This document shows positions 57,382-64,000 of a stretch of DNA of 64,000 nt, piece after piece. Both the position numbers and the translations under genes were made by a program. Origin of the DNA: an uncultured Clostridiaceae bacterium (GTDB lineage Bacteria > Bacillota > Clostridia > Lachnospirales > Lachnospiraceae); assembly GCA_902477765.1 (NCBI GenBank), contig CABSIM010000003.1, positions 1 through 64,000 on the forward strand, given 5' to 3'. Numbering within the stretch: position 1 is the first letter of the stretch; each line of letters opens with the position of its first letter. The notes under the pieces are model-generated. The model did no database searches and was not told where the DNA came from. It worked only from the letters and a program-made list of their open reading frames with translations.

Positions 57382-58920
57382 ATGGAGAAAATGGAAGAAA
57401 AAGTTTATATTGCCATTGATCTGAAATCATTTTACGCATCTGTGGAATGTGTGGAGAGAGGGCTGGATCCGATGACCGCCAATCTGGTGGTGGCAGATGA
57501 GAGCCGTACAGCCAGAACCATCTGCCTGGCAGTGTCTCCGGCGCTGAAAGCATGGGGGATTCCGGGACGTCCCAGGCTGTTTGAAGTAATCAGAAAGGTC
57601 AGGGAGATCAACGGAAAACGGCTGCAGCAGGCACCGGGGCACCGGTTTTCCGGCTCCTCCTGGGATGACAGAAAACTGAAAAATTCGCCGGAACTGGCAC
57701 TGGACTATATTGTGGCACCGCCTCAGATGGCCCATTACATGAAGCGCAGCACGGAGATTTATCAGATATACCTCCGCTATATTGCACCGGAAGATATCCA
57801 TGTCTATTCCATTGACGAGGTGTTTATTGATGCCACGGGATACCTGAAGATATATGGGATTTCCGCCAGAGAACTGGCCATGCGCATGATCCTTGATGTA
57901 CTGAATGCCACGGGCATCACGGCAGCCGCCGGGATCGGAACCAATCTGTATCTCTGCAAGGTGGCCATGGACATCGGTGCAAAGCATATTCAGCCGGATG
58001 AAAACGGTGTGCGCATTGCTGAGCTGGACGAGATCAGCTATCGCCGGACACTCTGGACGCACCGGCCGCTGACCGATTTCTGGAGAGTCGGAAAGGGATA
58101 TGCCAAGCGTCTGGAGGAGCACGGGATTTTTACCATGGGAGATATTGCGAAATGTTCCCTGGGGAAAAACGGTGATTACTACAATGAGGAACTCCTGTAC
58201 AGGATGTTCGGCGTCAATGCGGAACTTCTGATCGATCATGCCTGGGGATGGGAACCCTGCACCATAAAGGATATCAGGGAGTATAAACCGGAAAGCAGCA
58301 GCGTGGGAGCAGGACAGGTCCTCCATGAACCATATCCTTTTGAAAAGGCGGATCTTGTGGTGCGGGAGATGGCGGATCAGCTTTCCCTGGACCTGGTGGC
58401 CAGACGGCTGGTGACAGAGCAGATTACGCTGACGGTAGGGTATGATATGGAAAATCTCCGGGATCCGGAACGGAGGAAACAATATTCCGGGGATATTGCC
58501 ACGGACCGCTATGGGCGCGATGTGCCGAAACATGCCCATGGAACCATCCATCTGGAAGGCGGTCCCACGTCTTCGGCCAGACGGCTGACGGAGGCAGCGG
58601 CCGAGCTGTACAGAAGGATCGCGGATCCCGGTCTCCTGATAAGAAGGATCACCATTGCCGCACAGCAGGTGATGGATGAGGAAAGCATACCTCATGGAGA
58701 AGAGAACTTCGAACAGCTGGATCTTTTCACGGATTATGCAGCACGGGAGAAGCAGCAGGAAAAAGAACGGACAGCGCTGGAACGGGAAAGGAAGATGCAG
58801 GAAGCCATGCTGGACATTAAAAAGAAATTTGGGAAGAATGCAATTCTGAAGGGGCTCAATCTGCAGCAGGGAGCCACCGGAAAACAGCGCAATGAGCAGA
58901 TTGGAGGGCATAAGGCATGA
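57382..58920 (+). CDS. Y-family DNA polymerase, UmuC/UvrX-like
   Basis: Error-prone translesion polymerase. The 512-residue product shows catalytic motifs YIAIDLKSFYASVEC (first Asp) and VYSIDEVFIDATGYL (Asp-Glu), the finger/palm PALKAWGIPGR, an HhH-type region (LWTHRPLTDFWRVGKGYAKRLEEHGI) and the little-finger domain (GAGQVLHEPYPFEKADLVVREMADQL). The size and partner fit the plasmid/phage UvrX-like group of Firmicutes rather than DinB. Several extra C-terminal residues (KERTALERERKMQ) follow the little finger. Start: ATG at 57382, with AAGGGCGG upstream. The LexA box at 57348 makes SOS control likely. It overlaps the YolD gene. Confidence 0.92.
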   Translation: MEKMEEKVYIAIDLKSFYASVECVERGLDPMTANLVVADESRTARTICLAVSPALKAWGIPGRPRLFEVIRKVREINGKRLQQAPGHRFSGSSWDDRKLKNSPELALDYIVAPPQMAHYMKRSTEIYQIYLRYIAPEDIHVYSIDEVFIDATGYLKIYGISARELAMRMILDVLNATGITAAAGIGTNLYLCKVAMDIGAKHIQPDENGVRIAELDEISYRRTLWTHRPLTDFWRVGKGYAKRLEEHGIFTMGDIAKCSLGKNGDYYNEELLYRMFGVNAELLIDHAWGWEPCTIKDIREYKPESSSVGAGQVLHEPYPFEKADLVVREMADQLSLDLVARRLVTEQITLTVGYDMENLRDPERRKQYSGDIATDRYGRDVPKHAHGTIHLEGGPTSSARRLTEAAAELYRRIADPGLLIRRITIAAQQVMDEESIPHGEENFEQLDLFTDYAAREKQQEKERTALERERKMQEAMLDIKKKFGKNAILKGLNLQQGATGKQRNEQIGGHKA

Positions 58921-59321
58921 AGAACCCTTATGAGGATCTGATTCATCTGCCCCATCATGTGTCGGAAACCCATCCGAGAATGCCGGTTTCGGACCGGGCA
59001 GCACAGTTTTCGCCTTTCGCGGCTCTTACCGGATATGGGGACGCAGTCAGGGAAACGGGAAGATATACAGAGGAAAAGGAAGAACTGGATGAGAATATGC
59101 TGGAACTGCTGGACCGGACCTGGGAAGACCTGGAGAGGAAACGGACAGGACAGACGGCAGTGACCGTGACATACTTTGTACCGGATGGAAGAAAAAAGGG
59201 AGGCAGTTACGAAACCATCACCGGTACGGTGAAAAAAGTGGACCGTACAGGAAGAATGCTCACAATGGAAGACGGGCAGAGAATCTGTCTGGATGATATT
59301 CTGGAAATCAGCGGTTTCTGA
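58917..59321 (+). CDS. YolD-like protein
   Basis: A 134-residue partner of Y-family polymerases. It starts within the polymerase stop (ATGA overlap). The N-terminal hallmark is HPRMPVSDRAAQFSPFAALTGYGDAVRETGR; the C-terminal half has an alternating beta region (VTVTYFVPDGRKKGGSYETITGTVKKVDRTGRML) that fits the YolD-like domain. In Bacillus YolD-like proteins sit beside UvrX-type polymerases and are thought to be accessory factors like UmuD. The mode of action is not established here. Confidence 0.87.
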   Translation: MKNPYEDLIHLPHHVSETHPRMPVSDRAAQFSPFAALTGYGDAVRETGRYTEEKEELDENMLELLDRTWEDLERKRTGQTAVTVTYFVPDGRKKGGSYETITGTVKKVDRTGRMLTMEDGQRICLDDILEISGF

Positions 59322-59416
59322 GAAAATGAAAAAGGGCTTCCGGATTACCTGAAAGAACGGATTTTCCGGAAGAAATGAAAGAGAAGTACAGAAGTACAGA
59401 AAAGACAGAGAAAAGG

Positions 59417-59444
59417 AAAACAGCTCCGGCAGAAAACCGGAGCT
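59417..59444 (-). terminator. Terminator of the antiporter gene
   Basis: Minus strand: perfect 8-bp stem AGCTCCGG (59444-59437) / CCGGAGCT (59429-59422), then GTTTTCC. It lies about 40 nt after the gene. Confidence 0.75.
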
Positions 59445-59484
59445 GAAGCATACTTATAAAGGATCACAGCAGAAGCGGAGCAGG

Positions 59485-60627
59485 TCACAGATTGACCAGC
59501 AGCTGCATGGTGATTACCAGAGTGATAAGGGCGATGGGGTAGGTTGCCGCATAGGAGGCCGCCACATCGTCGGTGCCTGCCAGATCCACCAGCATGGCGA
59601 GAGCAGGAGTGCTGGTCATGCTGGCAGTCAGGGAACCGAGCCCGCTGAGAAGGGGCAGGTTCAGGAATTTCCGGAATAAAAAGAAACCGGTCATCATGGG
59701 AATGACTGCCAGAAGGGCGCCGCAGACAAGCAGGCCGGGACCATATTCGGAGAGAATACGGGCCAGGCTGTGACCTCCGTCTGCCCCGGCAGCGGCAAAA
59801 AACATCATCAGGCCAATTTCCTTGGCAGGACCGTAAAGCGCAGGATTCGGCCGCAGGTCCACGGGCCCGATATGGCCCATATGACCGATCAGCAGGCCGA
59901 CAATGAGAGGGCCTCCTGAAATTCCCAGGCAGAAGGAGGCACCGCCCGGCAGGGGAAGAGTAATGGATCCCAGCACGGCCCCCAGAAGAACCGTAACGGC
60001 AAATGAAAACAGTCCCCATTTCTCTATGGGCGCCGCATGGTAGGAGGAAACAGAAGCATTGCCCTCCGGCGGCGCAATCTTTGAACATTCATATGCCATA
60101 TCGGCATGAAGAATCCTAGGTATCAACTGAATAAAGATCACTTTGCAGATCACGCCCACAGGATAAATAATGCCGTATCCGCTGGCAACGCTGGAGACAG
60201 AGGCAGGATCGGAAACCGCTTCCTGAGCTGCCGCCAGACCAGGCGAAGTGGTAAAAGCACCTGCCATCATTCCCACAGCCAGAGGCCGGTCGATGCCGGC
60301 AGCAAAAATCATCAGAGTGCAGACAAGAGATCCTGTCAGAGCAGTGGCGATGCAGAGGATGCAGTAGGAACGTCCATTGCTCTTCAGCTGATGGAAAAAA
60401 GTAGGGCCTGCGCTGAGCGCTACGGATGTAATGAAAAACAGCAGCCCCAGAGTCTGAATGTCCTTGGAAACGGAGACGCCGAAGTGACCGAAAATCAGTC
60501 CGGTGAGAAAGACCCCGGAGGTTCCAAGGGAGACGCCCTTCACACGGATACGCCCCAGCAGATAGCCGGTGGCAGCGATTGCAAAAATAACAGACATCTG
60601 TACAGACATGCCGCTGAATGAAAACAT
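59485..60627 (-). CDS. AspT/YidE-type membrane antiporter
   Basis: A 380-residue polytopic protein of the aspartate-alanine exchanger family. It has two homologous halves of about five helices: the first with SAGPTFFHQLKSNG and GMMAGAFTTSPGLAAAQEAV, the second with GPLIVGLLIGHMGHIGP, KEIGLMMFFAAAGADGG and LSGLGSLTASMTSTPALAML. The G-(A/S)-x-T-x-(S/T)-P motif in each half is the family signature. The central TrkA-C (RCK) domains of full AspT/YbjL proteins (about 560 residues) are missing, so it is a short form. Transported substrate unknown. RBS GGAAAGGCAGG precedes the ATG. Confidence 0.82.
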   Translation of the reverse strand: MFSFSGMSVQMSVIFAIAATGYLLGRIRVKGVSLGTSGVFLTGLIFGHFGVSVSKDIQTLGLLFFITSVALSAGPTFFHQLKSNGRSYCILCIATALTGSLVCTLMIFAAGIDRPLAVGMMAGAFTTSPGLAAAQEAVSDPASVSSVASGYGIIYPVGVICKVIFIQLIPRILHADMAYECSKIAPPEGNASVSSYHAAPIEKWGLFSFAVTVLLGAVLGSITLPLPGGASFCLGISGGPLIVGLLIGHMGHIGPVDLRPNPALYGPAKEIGLMMFFAAAGADGGHSLARILSEYGPGLLVCGALLAVIPMMTGFFLFRKFLNLPLLSGLGSLTASMTSTPALAMLVDLAGTDDVAASYAATYPIALITLVITMQLLVNL

Positions 60628-60688
60628 GTATGCAGTTCCTGCCTTTCCTGTTTATTTGGACACACGGAATCCTGTGCCGCGTACCATA

Positions 60689-60717
60689 ACTTTAACGCAA
60701 GGAACGGGAAAATTCAA
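60689..60717 (-). promoter_or_regulatory. Promoter of the antiporter gene
   Basis: Minus strand: TTGAAT (60717-60712), 17-nt spacer, TAAAGT (60694-60689). Confidence 0.55.
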
Positions 60718-60753
60718 GTCATCGGAAAATGTTTCGGAAATAAATGAAAAAAG

Positions 60754-60781
60754 TGAAACTATTGCAGCGGCTGGATACTCT
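60754..60781 (+). promoter_or_regulatory. ECF-type promoter of the sigma gene
   Basis: TGAAAC (60754-60759) is the classic -35 of extracytoplasmic-function sigma factors; 16 nt later is TACTCT (60776-60781). No sigma-A promoter of similar quality is present, so the sigma factor may transcribe its own operon. Confidence 0.5.
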
Positions 60782-60817
60782 AATTAATGAAAGACAGCTG
60801 GAGCGGAGGAAAAAAAT

Positions 60818-61330
60818 GTGTTCGGTTTTACAGGTTTGACAAAAGAACAGTTTGCAGAGCAATGGGAGGCGTCCAGGGAAAAATATTACCGTCTGGCATA
60901 CTGCTATACGAAAAATGAGCACGATGCACTGGAAATCCTTTCAGAAGCCACATACCGGGGATACTGCCGGAGACATCAGCTGAGAAATCCGGAATATTTT
61001 GACACATGGATGTGCCGGATTATCATATATGAAGCATACCGTTTCCTGAAATATCAGAAGCGGTGGGTTTCCTATGAAGAATATGCTCTGCCGGAGGATG
61101 AGGCACTGTTCCGGAATGCAGAAGACGGGATGGATGTCTACCGGTATCTGGACGGACTGTCCGCGGATGACCGGACCCTGCTGATTCTCAAATATTTTGA
61201 GGAACGCAGTTTCCGGGAAATTGCCGGGATTCTTTCCATGCCGGAGAACACGGTGAAAACAAGAATCTACCGGCTTCTGAAAAAAATAAGAGAAAAGGAG
61301 GCAGCGGAAGCACATGAAAAAGGGGTATGA
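60818..61330 (+). CDS. ECF-type RNA polymerase sigma factor
   Basis: A 170-residue sigma-70 family factor with regions 2 and 4 only. Region 2: YYRLAYCYTKNEHDALEILSEATYRGYCRRHQLRNPEYFDTWMCRIIIYEAYRFLK (2.3/2.4 part with WMCRIIIYEAYRF). Region 4: LSADDRTLLILKYFEERSFREIAGILSMPENTVKTRIYRLLKKIRE, with the HTH EIAGILSMPENTVKTRI. The start is GTG at 60818 with GGAGG (60805-60809) 8 nt upstream. It overlaps the anti-sigma-like gene by 17 nt. Same-strand neighbours form a three-gene cassette. Signal sensed is unknown. Confidence 0.88.
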   Translation: MFGFTGLTKEQFAEQWEASREKYYRLAYCYTKNEHDALEILSEATYRGYCRRHQLRNPEYFDTWMCRIIIYEAYRFLKYQKRWVSYEEYALPEDEALFRNAEDGMDVYRYLDGLSADDRTLLILKYFEERSFREIAGILSMPENTVKTRIYRLLKKIREKEAAEAHEKGV

Positions 61331-62150
61331 TGAAATAGAAATTCCGGATGAACTTTCCGGTATGATGGATCAGGTAAGAAAGCGGGCCGGAAAGAGAAAT
61401 GCGGCCCGGAGGAAAATGGCAGGAACAGCCATGGTATTTGCTGCAGTTCTTCTGACGTCCAATATCCCTTCCGTATACGGAGCGCTTCTGGAAGTACCGG
61501 TGCTGGGAAGCGTGGTACAGGTATTCCATGTGGGAACAGGCGGAACGGCAACAGACGGAACAGAACTGAAAGCCATGGGAAATGAAGAAAGCCTGAATCT
61601 GTATTTCCAGAAAAGAGATTCGGCAGATCAGACGGAGAAAACGCCGGCATACAAAGTAGAAAGACTGGAAGCGCCGGACCGGCTGGTGATTACCGTATAT
61701 GGTGTCAGAAAATTTGACCCGGAAACCTGGATCCGGGAGGCAGAAGCCTCGTCCTATGTGAAAACGGCGTACCGGGAAATGATTCTGGATGATTCTGCCG
61801 TGCGGCTGGTTCTGGAACTTCAGCCGGACACGGGATTCGAAGTGACGGAATATGAAGAACCCGGAGGACTGCAGATCCGGATGTTTTACAATGAAAACCA
61901 GGAACGTGAGGTGTGGTTCCTGCGGAGTGAAAAAATGGACATGACCGAGGGACTGGCTCTGCTGGCTGAACAGCTTTCCCATGTAAACGGAACCATTGCG
62001 GAAACCAGGGATGATAAATATATTGTTTCCATCGGAGCGTTTGAAAGCAGGGAAGAGGCGGAAAAAAGACTGTCAGATCTGACAGAACAGGGAATTCTGG
62101 ATGGCAGCTTTACCGTGGATCACTGCCTCAGCAGTGAGAGACCGGAATAG
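61314..62150 (+). CDS. Membrane anti-sigma-like protein with SPOR-like C terminus
   Basis: A 278-residue one-span protein. The cytoplasmic N terminus (EIEIPDELSGMMDQVRKRAGKR) resembles the short sigma-binding segment of DUF4179-type anti-sigma proteins; one membrane helix follows (MAGTAMVFAAVLLTSNIPSVYG, about 36-56). The extracytoplasmic part has two beta-rich segments (about 90-210), and the last 50 residues read as a SPOR-type peptidoglycan-binding domain (DKYIVSIGAFESREEAEKRLSDL). It overlaps the sigma gene by 17 nt, the usual sigma/anti-sigma layout. A model: wall state is sensed by the SPOR part and passed to the sigma factor. This is inference. Confidence 0.75.
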   Translation: MKKGYDEIEIPDELSGMMDQVRKRAGKRNAARRKMAGTAMVFAAVLLTSNIPSVYGALLEVPVLGSVVQVFHVGTGGTATDGTELKAMGNEESLNLYFQKRDSADQTEKTPAYKVERLEAPDRLVITVYGVRKFDPETWIREAEASSYVKTAYREMILDDSAVRLVLELQPDTGFEVTEYEEPGGLQIRMFYNENQEREVWFLRSEKMDMTEGLALLAEQLSHVNGTIAETRDDKYIVSIGAFESREEAEKRLSDLTEQGILDGSFTVDHCLSSERPE

Positions 62151-62169
62151 AAAAAGGAGGATAAAAATT

Positions 62170-62799
62170 ATGAAGAAAAAAATATATGCAGGCATCTGCC
62201 TGGGACTTATGGTGGCATTGAGTGCGTGCGGCATGGAAAAGGAAACTTCCGGACTTCAGACGGATTCCTCAGCTGCCGCGGAAACTGAAATCACGGTTTC
62301 CGCAGAGGAAACAGAGACACTGAAGGAAGAGACAGAGGCATCAGAAACGGAAAACGAAGAAGGCCAGGGAGAAACCGCAGAAACCAGTACGCTGGAAAAG
62401 ACGGAGTCTGCCATTGAGACATTTTTATCCATGCTGGGAAAGACAGATGAAGAGTCAGAAGAAATTCTGGAAGGCGGGCAGGAAAATGTCACGGACAGCG
62501 GTATTTTCATCGGCAGAATCTATGAAGTGGAACTGTTTGGGGAAAAGGTTCAGGCAGGTACCCTCTGTGATGACAGCAGGCGTATCACAACGGTAACCAT
62601 GCAGCTGGAACAGGAAGACGCGTCGGAGTACGAGGGAATGCTGACGGAAATTCTGGGCCAGCCGGATGAACGGGAAGAAGGAGCCAGCGAAACCGGTACA
62701 ACAGCGGTGGTATGGAAAGAGGAAAACAAGGCAGTCCGCCTGTATCAGTCCTATGGACTTGTATCTCTGGAATTTCAGATGGAAGGCCAGACGGAATAG
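62170..62799 (+). CDS. Lipoprotein in the sigma cassette
   Basis: A 209-residue predicted lipoprotein. Signal peptide MKKKIYAGICLGLMVALSAC with lipobox LSAC (Cys20). A Glu/Thr/Ser-rich linker (about 25-75) leads to a compact C-terminal domain (about 78-209): AIETFLSMLGKTDEESEEIL, RIYEVELFGEKVQAGTLCDDS, TVTMQLEQEDASEYEGMLTEILGQ. I do not recognise the family. AAAGGAGG precedes the ATG. It lies 19 nt after the anti-sigma-like gene and is probably the third gene of that operon. A role as sensor partner or effector cannot be told. Confidence 0.7.
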   Translation: MKKKIYAGICLGLMVALSACGMEKETSGLQTDSSAAAETEITVSAEETETLKEETEASETENEEGQGETAETSTLEKTESAIETFLSMLGKTDEESEEILEGGQENVTDSGIFIGRIYEVELFGEKVQAGTLCDDSRRITTVTMQLEQEDASEYEGMLTEILGQPDEREEGASETGTTAVVWKEENKAVRLYQSYGLVSLEFQMEGQTE

Positions 62800-62877
62800 G
62801 AGAGATATACAGGTATTTTCTTAAAGATTTCATAACAGAACCGGAAAAACTGTAAGAAAACCGTCATGCAGAAATTC

Positions 62878-62907
62878 TTGTCCGGGCAGAAGTCTTTATG
62901 ATAGGAT
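62878..62907 (+). promoter_or_regulatory. Possible promoter of the GH5-like gene
   Basis: TTGTCC (62878-62883), 18-nt spacer, TAGGAT (62902-62907), 24 nt before the ATG. Confidence 0.5.
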
Positions 62908-62931
62908 AGAAATAAAAAAGGACGATTCAGG

Positions 62932-64000
62932 ATGAAAAAAATATGGATTTGTGCTGCTTCGGCATTGATTCTGGTGTATACAGTGTTTCCTGCTTATGGA
63001 GGGCAGTGGCAAAGGAACGGTGAATTCTGGCAGTATCTCCAGGAAGACGGAACCTATGTCAGCAGCGGATGGATGAAGGATACTGACGGAAAATGGTATT
63101 ACTTTGATGAAAACGGATACATGGCAGTCAATGAAATTACTCCGGACGGCTATGTGGTGGGAAAGGACGGCTCCTATATTCAGGGCATGTTTCAGGACCA
63201 GGATCAGGCAATTGAGCCGTGGGATTATCAGCAGATGCTTGGCCGCGGCATGGATGTGGACTGGTCCAAAACAAAAGACGGAAAGAATTATTATACATCA
63301 AAGACAGCCGCGGATTTCCGGCAGGCGGGGATCAAACATGTAAGAATCCGGGTAAAGGATGATCTGGACGAGGAACTTCTGGAAGGACTTGACCGGCAGA
63401 TCCATGACTGCCTGAGCAATGGCCTGATTCCCGTACTGGCATATCAGGCAGATGAATTTAAGAATAATCCCTGCCAGGAAACCATTGACGGGGTGACAGC
63501 CTGGTGGCGTACGGCTGCAGAGCGATATCAGAATAAATCCCATCTTCTGTCCTTTGATCTGCTGATAGAGAGCTCAGATGCGCTTAACCGTCAGCCGGAA
63601 ATGCTGAATCGCATGATCGAACAGTGTGTGGCCGCAATCCGTGAGACGAACCCGGACCGTATCATCATGATGTCTCCCCGCCTGCGTTCAGACCCGGCTT
63701 ATCTGAGTGAATTGAAGATTCCTTCGGCAGGGAACGGATATCTGATGGCGGAATGGCATTTTTATGCGGCTGGCCCCAGCAGGACCAATGAAAAGAAGTT
63801 GTGGACAGTTGGTACGGAGCAGGAAAAGAAACGGATCGAAGATAAAATAAAATCTGCTTTGGACTGGCAGATGCAGACCGGAATTCCCACATGGGTCGGC
63901 GCATGGATGCCGGGAAACTATAATGACGGGAACGATTACAGTCTGGAAGAACAGATGGTTTTTGCCGGATTCATGTGTGACAGTCTGGAACATGCAGGGA
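62932..64000 (+). CDS. Secreted GH5-like protein with wall-binding repeats (3' end outside window)
   Basis: The frame is open from ATG 62932 to the window end, 356 visible residues. Signal peptide MKKIWICAASALILVYTVFPAYG. Residues about 25-85 hold wall-binding repeats (GEFWQYLQEDGTYVSSGWM, GKWYYFDENGYM). From about residue 105 a TIM-barrel like glycoside hydrolase family 5 begins: GRGMDVDWSK, the FDLLIESSD strand (position of the acid/base Glu), WHFY (conserved His), and IPTWVGAWMPGNY where GH5 enzymes usually have GEFG. The nucleophile Glu is thus not seen at the expected place. GGACGATTCAGG gives a weak ribosome site. It may bind or act on wall or host glycans; activity is doubtful. Confidence 0.75.
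   Translation, partial: MKKIWICAASALILVYTVFPAYGGQWQRNGEFWQYLQEDGTYVSSGWMKDTDGKWYYFDENGYMAVNEITPDGYVVGKDGSYIQGMFQDQDQAIEPWDYQQMLGRGMDVDWSKTKDGKNYYTSKTAADFRQAGIKHVRIRVKDDLDEELLEGLDRQIHDCLSNGLIPVLAYQADEFKNNPCQETIDGVTAWWRTAAERYQNKSHLLSFDLLIESSDALNRQPEMLNRMIEQCVAAIRETNPDRIIMMSPRLRSDPAYLSELKIPSAGNGYLMAEWHFYAAGPSRTNEKKLWTVGTEQEKKRIEDKIKSALDWQMQTGIPTWVGAWMPGNYNDGNDYSLEEQMVFAGFMCDSLEHAG

Noticed and set aside
1..64000. Mobile elements, prophage, CRISPR arrays, tRNA or rRNA genes
   Set aside because: No transposase, integrase, spacer-repeat array, tRNA-like cloverleaf or rRNA sequence was recognised anywhere in the window.

Overview
The window reads as chromosome of a member of the Lachnospiraceae (Clostridia, Bacillota). 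This is an inference from gene content and style: about 50-55% GC, strong AGGAGG ribosome sites, the order infB-rbfA-nrnA-truB-ribF followed by rpsO-pnp, a long OMP decarboxylase heading pyrF-pyrK-pyrD-pyrE, choline-binding-type wall repeats, strict-anaerobe enzymes (2-oxoacid:ferredoxin oxidoreductase, cysteine desulfidase-type protein, Old Yellow Enzyme partners), and a LexA box of the Gram-positive type. No rRNA, tRNA, CRISPR array, transposase or prophage genes were seen. The first base lies inside infB and the last inside a wall-binding GH5-like gene.

Layout. 1-11.2 kb: translation and RNA housekeeping (infB, rbfA, nrnA, truB, ribF, an AI-2E-type permease, an L,D-transpeptidase with C-terminal repeats, rpsO, pnp), with two leader or intergenic RNA structures. 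11.3-17.7 kb: small soluble proteins, an AbgB-like peptidase convergent with aroM, a sporulation-type amidase, a HAD phosphatase, a wall-repeat protein and dusB. 18-25 kb: ilvE divergent from an Old Yellow Enzyme/iron-sulfur protein pair, a second L,D-transpeptidase, and a regulator plus MFS pair. 24.4-30.4 kb: a LysR gene divergent from a cysteine desulfidase-family gene, then an operon of a P-loop ATPase and korDABC. 30.6-34.7 kb: a MarR-controlled heterodimeric ABC exporter (minus strand). 34.8-44.5 kb: LysR, a second RsmH-like methyltransferase, tartrate/D-malate dehydrogenase, D-amino acid aminotransferase, a small alarmone synthetase, GNAT, LrgA/LrgB, PepF and a nitroreductase. 44.6-55 kb: pyrFKDE with a 49-residue membrane protein, VanZ, an M29 aminopeptidase, then purE-M-N-D. 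55-64 kb: a lipoprotein serpin, a LexA-controlled Y-family polymerase with YolD partner, an AspT-like antiporter, an ECF sigma/anti-sigma/lipoprotein cassette and a GH5-like wall protein.

How it works together. Most blocks are self-contained operons ending in clear intrinsic terminators. Several intergenic regions are built very compactly: at two places a good sigma-A promoter lies over the left arm of the preceding terminator, so new transcripts would start past that arm and escape the hairpin. Two related 35-bp palindromes start at the T-run of two different terminators and look like copies of a dispersed element; the second carries promoter-like hexamers in front of a geneless, structured, terminated stretch. 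The most interesting protein-level observations are the serpin (intact loop length, Ala-Ala predicted scissile bond), the ECF cassette whose membrane partner ends in a SPOR-like segment, the Old Yellow Enzyme/Cys-rich iron-sulfur pair, and the GH5-like wall protein that seems to lack its nucleophile glutamate. All functions are called from visible motifs; no database search was possible.
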